A stretch of 64,000 nt of DNA from Bacteroidota bacterium (lineage in GTDB: Bacteria > Bacteroidota > Bacteroidia > Flavobacteriales > Weeksellaceae), in the NCBI GenBank assembly GCA_018902795.1, contig JAHIQD010000019.1, forward strand, positions 294,855 to 358,854, in the 5' to 3' direction. A program made the position numbers and the translations under genes. The notes beneath the pieces were generated by a model, which searched no databases, was not told where the DNA came from, and saw only the letters and a program-made list of their open reading frames with translations. This document shows positions 58,300-64,000 of the stretch, piece by piece (the first letter of the stretch is position 1; the number at the start of each line of letters is the position of its first letter).

Positions 58300-59748
58300 T
58301 TAAAATTGTAATTTGAATGGTCCCTCGAAATAAGTTTCGAAAGAATCGAGCAGTTCGCCGGTTTGGTTATACACGCCGATTTTCACATTCTGTTTTGACA
58401 GTTTCATTTCTTTTTCAGGGAAACTCACATTGACGGTTCCTTTAATCATCTGATCTCTTTTCAAGAGAATTTTATCAGTGGTGCTTAAAGAAACTTCACC
58501 ATGTTGCGGTTCTATAACTTTGATGGTGACTAACTGGTCTTTGTTGGATTTATTGAGGAAAGTGTAATTGTAAGTATTATTAATTTTTCCGTCTCTCACA
58601 AAGAAAGAAGAACCCGCAGGTTTAATGAACTTCGCTTCCATTGTTCCCCGGTTACTCAGCAGAAAGCCTAAAAAGCCGATCATCAGCAGAAGTACCGCAG
58701 AATAAGCTTTCATCCTGCCGGTAAACTTAAACGGAACTTCTTTTTCTATTTCGTCTTCTGTTGCATAGCGGATCAGTCCTTTAGGTAATCCAACTTTTAC
58801 CATTACTTCATCGCAGGCATCGATACATGCTGTACAGTTTACACATTCGAGCTGCTGTCCGTCTCTGATGTCGATTCCGGTGGGGCAGACTACCACGCAT
58901 TGGTTACAGTCGATACAGTCGCCTTTTCCTTCGGCTCGTCTGTCTTCTCCTTTTCTCCATTTTGAGCGGTTTTCCCCTCTTTTGAAATCATAATAAACGT
59001 TGATGGTCTGTTTATCAATTAACACTCCCTGTAATCTTCCGTAGGGGCAAACTAAAGTACAAACCTGTTCTCTGAACCACGCAAAAGTGAAATAAAATGC
59101 TGCCGTAAAGATGATCATCACTAAAAAGCTGGTGAAATTATTGAACGGGCCTTCTTTAATCATATCAAAAACTTCCTGATATCCTACGATATACATGAAC
59201 ATCCAGTGGGTGATAATTAATGAAATGATAATAAAGATTGACCATTTCAGTGAACGTTTCCAGATTTTTTCTGAATTCCATTCCTGACGGTCAAGTTTCA
59301 TCTGTTTGTTTCGGTCGCCTTCAATTAAATAATCGATTTTACGAAAAATCATTTCAAGAAAAATAGTCTGCGGGCAGATCCAGCCACAAAAGATCCGGCC
59401 AAAAACAACGGTAAAAAGAATAATAAATATAATTGAGGTAATTGCTCCCAAAGCAAGGATAAAGAAATCCTGTGGATAAAACGGCTGTCCTGCAATAAAG
59501 AACTGTCTGTCGACTACATTGATTAATAAAACAGGGTTTCCATGGATTTTCAGGAATGGCAGAGCAAAAAACAGGGCTAAAAGAAACCAAGCCACAAGGG
59601 TTCTGTAGTTAGTATATCTTCCACTGGGTTTTCTTGGGAATACCCATCTTCTTTTTCCGGACTGATCCATCGTTCCAATAGAATCTCTGAAAGTTTCTGC
59701 ATCCACGACCTGTCCCTGTCCTCCTCTAAAATTTTGATCTTCCGACAT
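58300..59748 (-). CDS. ccoG: CcoG, cbb3 oxidase accessory protein
   Basis: A 482-residue membrane ferredoxin. Several membrane helices occupy the first 260 residues, with a CGWICPQTIFLEM motif near residue 120-130 and CTLVCPYGRLQ at 230-242. Two [4Fe-4S] motifs follow: CIDCNQCVVVCP and CVNCTACIDACD at about 277-311. A periplasmic beta (Ig-like) domain ends the protein. CcoG has been shown to reduce copper for cbb3 assembly in other bacteria. It lies between ccoP and ccoH in order. Confidence 0.93.
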   Translation of the reverse strand: MSEDQNFRGGQGQVVDAETFRDSIGTMDQSGKRRWVFPRKPSGRYTNYRTLVAWFLLALFFALPFLKIHGNPVLLINVVDRQFFIAGQPFYPQDFFILALGAITSIIFIILFTVVFGRIFCGWICPQTIFLEMIFRKIDYLIEGDRNKQMKLDRQEWNSEKIWKRSLKWSIFIIISLIITHWMFMYIVGYQEVFDMIKEGPFNNFTSFLVMIIFTAAFYFTFAWFREQVCTLVCPYGRLQGVLIDKQTINVYYDFKRGENRSKWRKGEDRRAEGKGDCIDCNQCVVVCPTGIDIRDGQQLECVNCTACIDACDEVMVKVGLPKGLIRYATEDEIEKEVPFKFTGRMKAYSAVLLLMIGFLGFLLSNRGTMEAKFIKPAGSSFFVRDGKINNTYNYTFLNKSNKDQLVTIKVIEPQHGEVSLSTTDKILLKRDQMIKGTVNVSFPEKEMKLSKQNVKIGVYNQTGELLDSFETYFEGPFKLQF

Positions 59749-59844
59749 TTTATGATCTATTTAATAAAAAAAACATAATCCGTTATTTGATTTTACAAAA
59801 ATAACGAATTATGTTTTCAAAAGCTATAGTTTTAAGTTAAGTGC

Positions 59845-60723
59845 TTATTTTTCCCAGTTTGCCGGTGTTCCCTGTGGGGCTGCACCGCCTTCTGCAGGTG
59901 TAATAGGTTTTTGTTCCTGATTGATATGATACACATATGCTGCCACATTTTGGATATCAAATCCTGTAAGTACTCCGTTTTTACCCCAAGCCTGCATGGT
60001 TGGATTGTTCGGACTTCCGTTTTCTACCATATGGAAAACATTTTTAAACAATGTTTTTTCAGGTTGGTTAATCCAGGTATTGTCAGTAAGGTTAGGCCCA
60101 ATTCCGCCTTTTCCTCCGTCACCGTGACAGGATACACAATTGGTTTTGAAAACTTCTGCACCTGCTTCGATATTATCAGGTGAATAGGCTGCGTTATCAA
60201 TGGTTGGTGGAGGGGTGTTTTTTACATACTCTGCAATGCTTGCGGTTTGTGCTCTGTATTCTGCGTCATACTCTGGAGTTTGATGTGCAAAATCTGTAAA
60301 AGCATAGGAAAGCATATAAACAAGACAGTAGGAAACGCCGAACCAGAAAAGACCTAGCCACCATTTCGGTAACTGATTGTCAAGCTCCATGATGCCGTCG
60401 AAACCGTGGTCAATAAGGATATCTTTTTCTTCACTTGCCGACTGTTTCTTAAAGGCACTTTCGTAAAGACCTTTAAAATAAGGAACTTTTTTAGCTTCCA
60501 AATAGGCCTTCTTTTCCTCATCAGAAAGAGTTTTGAACTTGGTGTTTTCAATTAAATCTCCGATCGAATGATGGATGAGAGCGATAATTGCAGCAATTAA
60601 TGCAGTTCCCCAAAAATAAGGAGAAGTAAGGAACGAAGTATCCTGAACAAACATGTATGATACAATATATAAAATACAAAGTATGATGAGGATGGTAATG
60701 TATACCGGTGTTCTTTGTTTCAT
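59845..60723 (-). CDS. ccoP: CcoP-like cytochrome c subunit of cbb3 oxidase (monohaem)
   Basis: A 292-residue subunit. Two membrane helices (about 8-26 and 36-54) are followed by a cytoplasmic loop and a third helix near 120-140 (WWLGLFWFGVSYCLVYMLSYA), which is the CcoP N-terminal domain. The periplasmic part has a single haem site CVSCH (about 196-200, CVSCHGDGGKGGIGPNLTD) and a Met ligand in NPTMQAWG. Proteobacterial CcoP has two haems, and here only one CxxCH is present. It carries electrons to the catalytic subunit. The C-terminal tail is Pro/Gly-rich. It is followed by ccoG. Confidence 0.92.
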   Translation of the reverse strand: MKQRTPVYITILIILCILYIVSYMFVQDTSFLTSPYFWGTALIAAIIALIHHSIGDLIENTKFKTLSDEEKKAYLEAKKVPYFKGLYESAFKKQSASEEKDILIDHGFDGIMELDNQLPKWWLGLFWFGVSYCLVYMLSYAFTDFAHQTPEYDAEYRAQTASIAEYVKNTPPPTIDNAAYSPDNIEAGAEVFKTNCVSCHGDGGKGGIGPNLTDNTWINQPEKTLFKNVFHMVENGSPNNPTMQAWGKNGVLTGFDIQNVAAYVYHINQEQKPITPAEGGAAPQGTPANWEK

Positions 60724-60741
60724 TTTAGTTTAATTTAAAAA

Positions 60742-60936
60742 TTAAATATTCTTGTCTTCAGTATGATCATCTTCTAAAGGTGCATTGGCTTCTTCATCAT
60801 AATGTTTTTTCGGGCGTGTAAAAACATAATATACAATCCCCAAAAAGAAGAATAGAAAGAAGAACATTGCCAATGTCTGTAATAAACCCACATTCTCGCT
60901 GTTTCCCAGTATGTCTTTTACATTTTGAGGTATCAT
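60742..60936 (-). CDS. ccoQ: CcoQ-like small subunit of cbb3 oxidase
   Basis: A 64-residue protein with one membrane helix (about 19-38, LQTLAMFFFLFFFLGIVYYVF) and a charged tail after RPKKHYDEEAN. Size, topology and place between ccoNO and ccoP identify it as the CcoQ-type (FixQ) subunit that stabilises the complex. The sequence family is poorly conserved, so the call depends mainly on context. Gaps on both sides are under 20 bases, as expected in one operon. Confidence 0.85.
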   Translation of the reverse strand: MIPQNVKDILGNSENVGLLQTLAMFFFLFFFLGIVYYVFTRPKKHYDEEANAPLEDDHTEDKNI

Positions 60937-60954
60937 TTAATGCCTTTTTAATGA

Positions 60955-63234
60955 TTAATTGGTGCTTGCTGTTTTTATTTCAGTTGTTTTGATATCAGTT
61001 CCCAGTCTTTGCAGATATGCGATCAAAGCGATAATTTCTTTTTTCTCAAGCGGTGTAAAGTTAGCGCCGTCAGCTGCTTTTTTAGCTGCATATGCTTCTT
61101 TAACGTCAGCTGCTTCAGAATAAATCTGCTTCACGATAAATGCTGCCTGATTGTCTGCCCACTGATCAGCTGAATCAATTTGTGCTTTCGTGTATGGAAC
61201 ATCAAAAGTATTCTTCATCAGCTTGATTTTATCCACCATCTGGCTTCTGTCCAAATCATTGGAGATTAACCATGGGTAACGTGGCATAATGGAACCTGCG
61301 GAAGTTACTCTTGGGTTCAGCATATGCTTGTAGTGCCATGAACTTGGATTTTTACCACCCTCTCTGTGTAAATCCGGACCGGTTCTTTTGGAACCCCAAA
61401 GGAATGGTCTGTCGTACACAAATTCTCCGGCTTTGGAATACTGTCCGTTTTTACCGTTAAATCTTACTACCTCGTCACGGAAAGGACGGATCATCTGGCT
61501 ATGACATGCATTACAACCTTCCCTGATGTATAAGTCTCTACCTTCTAGCTCCAGTGGTGAATATGGTTTCACTGCTGCAATCGTAGGAACATTATCTTTA
61601 ATCAGAAGGGTTGGCACAATTTCAATGAAACCTCCAATAGCTACCGCAACAAAAGACAAGATTGTCAAAAGAAGCGGAGTTCTCTCCAGCCAAAGGTGTA
61701 AACCCTCGCCTTCTTTTCTTTTTTTGGTTACTGCTGCAAGTGCAGGTGCTTCTGCAGGGACTTCTTTCTGGAAAGATCCGCTTCTTACGGTTCCGATAAT
61801 GTTTACCACCATCAGAATAGCTCCGGAAATGTAAAGCAATCCTCCTACAAATCTCATTTGATAATAAGGAATAATTGCAGTAACGGTATCCAGCCAGTTT
61901 TTATAAACTAAAGTTCCGTCCGGATTAAACTGTTTCCACATCAATCCCTGAGTAAATCCTGCGATGTACAATGGAACCGCGTAGAAAATAATTCCTAAAG
62001 TTCCCAGCCAGAAATGCCAGTTTGCTAATTTTACAGACCAGAGTTTGGTTCTCCATAAGATTGGTAGCAAATAATAAATCATACCAAATGTCATGAAACC
62101 ATTCCAGCCTAATGCTCCAACGTGAACGTGTCCAATAACCCAATCGGTGTAATGCCCGATTTTATTTAAAGTTTTTGTTGCTAAAAGCGGTCCTTCAAAA
62201 GTTGCCATTCCGTAACACGTTATTGCAACAACAAAGAATTTAAGAACAGGATTTTCTCTTACTTTATCCCAAGCTCCTCTTAGAGTAAGAAGACCATTCA
62301 GCATCCCTCCCCAGGACGGTGCGATGAGCATGATAGAGAAACCTGTTGCCAAAGCCTGAGCCCATCCAGGTACTGCAGTATACTGCAAGTGGTGAGGACC
62401 TGCCCAGATGTAAACAAAGATCAATGACCAAAAGTGAATAATTGATAATTTATAAGAGAAAACAGGTCTGTCAGCAGCTTTTGGCAAGAAATAATACATC
62501 AAACCAAGAATAGGTGTTGTTAATACAAATGCCACTGCATTGTGACCGTACCACCACTGAACCAAAGCATCTTTTACCCCTGCATAAGCAGAATAAGATT
62601 TCCAGCCGGTGAAAGCTAACGGAACTTCAAGGTTGTTGAAGATGTGAAGCATCGCTACAGCTACCCAGGTTCCCAAATAGAACCAGATGGCTACATAAAG
62701 GTGACGTACTCTTCTGATGGCGATCGTTCCGATCATATTGATACCAAAAATTACCCAAACCACAGTGATCAAAATATCAATTGGCCACTCGTGTTCTGCG
62801 TATTCTTTGGAAGTGTTGATTCCCATTAAGAAAGTGATTACTACAGCAACGATCATCAGCTGCCATCCCCAGAAATGAATCCACGATAAAGTATCGCTCC
62901 ACATTCTGGTTTTCAGCAATCTCTGAAGTGAGTAATATGCTCCTGCAAAAAATCCGTTGGCTACAAATGCAAAAATTACTGCACTGGTGTGAAGCATTCT
63001 GATTCGGCCAAAACCAAACGCACCATGCGTATTGATTAATCCCTGAAGATTACCACTTTGTAAACTTTTGATGGTTGCATCATCAGTTCCAAAGAAAAAC
63101 TCAGGAAGTTCGGGATAGAAAAGCATTAACGCTGCGGTAAGCCCCAATAAGAAACCGACAAGTCCGAAAACTACGGTTGCATAAAGAAACGCTCGCACAA
63201 TGCTATTGTCATAACTAAATTTTTGTGTTTCCAT
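60955..63234 (-). CDS. CcoNO, fused catalytic subunit I and haem c subunit II of cbb3 oxidase
   Basis: A 759-residue fusion of CcoN (about 1-485) and CcoO (about 515-759). In CcoN the CuB/haem ligands can be seen: H231 in YGHNAV, H281-H282 in GPHHLQYTAVP and the GHVHVGALGW segment (H369, H371) for haems b, with R-rich HTSAVIFAFVANG near the first haem ligand (H82). In CcoO one haem c site CNACH is at 574-578 followed by SQMIRPF. It reduces oxygen to water with high affinity and pumps protons. The fusion is known for Bacteroidota. The junction carries a Lys-rich linker (VTKKRKEGEG). It lies between ccoS and ccoQ. Confidence 0.95.
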   Translation of the reverse strand: METQKFSYDNSIVRAFLYATVVFGLVGFLLGLTAALMLFYPELPEFFFGTDDATIKSLQSGNLQGLINTHGAFGFGRIRMLHTSAVIFAFVANGFFAGAYYSLQRLLKTRMWSDTLSWIHFWGWQLMIVAVVITFLMGINTSKEYAEHEWPIDILITVVWVIFGINMIGTIAIRRVRHLYVAIWFYLGTWVAVAMLHIFNNLEVPLAFTGWKSYSAYAGVKDALVQWWYGHNAVAFVLTTPILGLMYYFLPKAADRPVFSYKLSIIHFWSLIFVYIWAGPHHLQYTAVPGWAQALATGFSIMLIAPSWGGMLNGLLTLRGAWDKVRENPVLKFFVVAITCYGMATFEGPLLATKTLNKIGHYTDWVIGHVHVGALGWNGFMTFGMIYYLLPILWRTKLWSVKLANWHFWLGTLGIIFYAVPLYIAGFTQGLMWKQFNPDGTLVYKNWLDTVTAIIPYYQMRFVGGLLYISGAILMVVNIIGTVRSGSFQKEVPAEAPALAAVTKKRKEGEGLHLWLERTPLLLTILSFVAVAIGGFIEIVPTLLIKDNVPTIAAVKPYSPLELEGRDLYIREGCNACHSQMIRPFRDEVVRFNGKNGQYSKAGEFVYDRPFLWGSKRTGPDLHREGGKNPSSWHYKHMLNPRVTSAGSIMPRYPWLISNDLDRSQMVDKIKLMKNTFDVPYTKAQIDSADQWADNQAAFIVKQIYSEAADVKEAYAAKKAADGANFTPLEKKEIIALIAYLQRLGTDIKTTEIKTASTN

Positions 63235-63239
63235 ATAAA

Positions 63240-63440
63240 CTAATCACTTTTATCTTCTGTTTTTTTATTTTTATCTTCCTTTTCCGGTTCCTCTTTAATG
63301 ATCTCGGAATCCAGGAGAATCCTTACTGCAGGCGATTCATCATCCTCAAACTGTCCTTTTCTGGCGTTCACTATAAAAATGACCAAAAAAATAACAGCCA
63401 GTGTTACGCTGCAGAGAATCATCAAATATAATATGTCCAT
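63240..63440 (-). CDS. ccoS: CcoS, cbb3 oxidase assembly protein
   Basis: A 66-residue protein with one helix (about 2-24, ILYLMILCSVTLAVIFLVIF) followed by the characteristic ARKGQFEDDESPAVRILLD, which is the CcoS/FixS signature (x-GQFDDLE-like then PA-x-RIL-D). It takes part in the insertion of haem or copper in the oxidase. I chose the ATG before DILYL; the upstream part of the frame has no family match. It begins the cco structural genes and is preceded by ccoI, in the same direction. Confidence 0.92.
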   Translation of the reverse strand: MDILYLMILCSVTLAVIFLVIFIVNARKGQFEDDESPAVRILLDSEIIKEEPEKEDKNKKTEDKSD

Positions 63441-63555
63441 TTCGCGCAAAATTAGCGTATAAAACGCCCCCAAATTTAAGGAAAAATAATGATATTAATC
63501 ATTAAATGTTAAATCCTATTAATTTAAAATATTTCTAAATAGAGGCCTGTTTTTA

Positions 63556-64000
63556 TTACTGGTTGATTTTGAAATATTTAGTGCTCCGTGCCCACGTTGT
63601 AATCGATGTGAAAGCCACAACGCTGATAGAACTGATCGGCATTAGTATCGCTGCAAACAGTGGCGACATATGGCCGGTGACAGCAAATCCCAAACCGATA
63701 ATATTGTACATAAAACTGATCCCGAAAGTCAGTTTTACGATCGTCATTGCTTCTTTGCAGAACAGCAGATATTTTTTGAAATCTATCAGTTTTTCACCCG
63801 CCATAATCACATCAGAAGAAGGGGTGAATGAGTTGGTGTCATCGGCGATGGCAATTCCCACATTACTTTGTTTCAGTGCACCTGCATCATTTAATCCGTC
63901 ACCCAGCATCGCTACTTTCTGGTGTTGATCCTGCAGGTTTTTGATATAATTAAGTTTGTCTTCCGGACTTTGATTAAAAGCCATTCCCGAAATGTTCGGA
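63556..64000 (-). CDS. CcoI/CopA-like copper P-type ATPase, C-terminal part (continues beyond the window)
   Basis: The frame is open to the window edge, so only the C-terminal 148 or so residues are seen. They show the P1B-type hinge GDGLNDAGALKQSNVGIAI and the last two membrane helices (FGISFMYNIIGLGFAV, then LFAAILMPISSISVVAFTS). The conserved NQSPEDKL precedes the hinge. The place beside ccoS makes this the CcoI-type exporter that supplies copper for cbb3 oxidase. The phosphorylation site and metal site lie outside the window and could not be checked. Confidence 0.9.
   Translation of the reverse strand, partial: PNISGMAFNQSPEDKLNYIKNLQDQHQKVAMLGDGLNDAGALKQSNVGIAIADDTNSFTPSSDVIMAGEKLIDFKKYLLFCKEAMTIVKLTFGISFMYNIIGLGFAVTGHMSPLFAAILMPISSISVVAFTSITTWARSTKYFKINQ

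Overview
The window is a stretch of chromosome from a Bacteroidota species, most likely a Chryseobacterium-like member of the Weeksellaceae (Flavobacteriia). Several things point there: low G+C, with genes mostly starting without a clear Shine-Dalgarno; repeated matches to the Bacteroidota promoter form TTG-N17-19-TAnnTTTG; a fused CcoN-CcoO oxidase subunit; DoxX, DUF4251 and DUF4349 proteins; and a flavobacterial LptE. It is mainly core genome. I see no insertion sequence, prophage, CRISPR array or rRNA. One tRNA (Asn) is present. No gene-free stretch exceeds about 300 bases; the 353 bases around the tRNA hold the tRNA, its promoter and two terminators.

Layout. 0-6.3 kb: a membrane protein, a half-size TauE/SafE protein, then a minus-strand operon miaB > sigma-54-type activator > lptE > acidic TPR protein. 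6.4-9.7 kb: three secreted TonB-C-like proteins and lysA; lysA is preceded by a lysine-rich 25-codon reading frame and a terminator, together shaped like a lysine attenuator. 9.7-12.5 kb: a DEDDh exonuclease with a decayed GIY-YIG-like region and a HerA-like ATPase. 12.6-19.1 kb, plus strand: an OprC/NosA-type copper receptor with a small cysteine protein, a GreA-like factor, a TauE/SafE permease, then a persulfide dioxygenase-like MBL-rhodanese protein, a rhodanese and a thioredoxin, which together look like a copper/sulfur handling region. 19-31.9 kb: omega-amidase, rseP, tRNA-Asn, pepT, HMG-CoA lyase, two OsmC paralogues, SufT-like protein, exonuclease, a monohaem lipoprotein, dipeptide epimerase, meaB, an M48 protease. 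31.9-41.4 kb, minus strand: an MlaE/MlaF pair, a sugar transferase, queE, folD, pgi, DUF4349, DoxX and an AI-2E-type permease. 41.5-50 kb: lon, divergent ppiD, mlaD, and an iron-sulfur pair related to HdrD/GlpC/LutA. 50-54.8 kb: a small glycan cluster (GT4 glycosyltransferase, an asparagine-synthetase-like protein without the glutaminase cysteine, a flippase, a lipoprotein). 54.9-64 kb: serS, a lipoprotein, and the cbb3 oxidase locus ccoI (partial)-ccoS-ccoNO-ccoQ-ccoP-ccoG-ccoH-safE.

The observations most worth following are the candidate lysine attenuator in front of lysA, degenerate 7-bp periodic repeats that run up to the start codons of three genes between 48.7 and 54.9 kb, the copper receptor with its complete CxxxM/HxM residues, the OsmC paralogue that has lost its reactive cysteine, and the tandem secreted TonB-C-like proteins with a shared inverted repeat upstream. 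All functions are assigned by reading motifs from the sequence; no database search was run.
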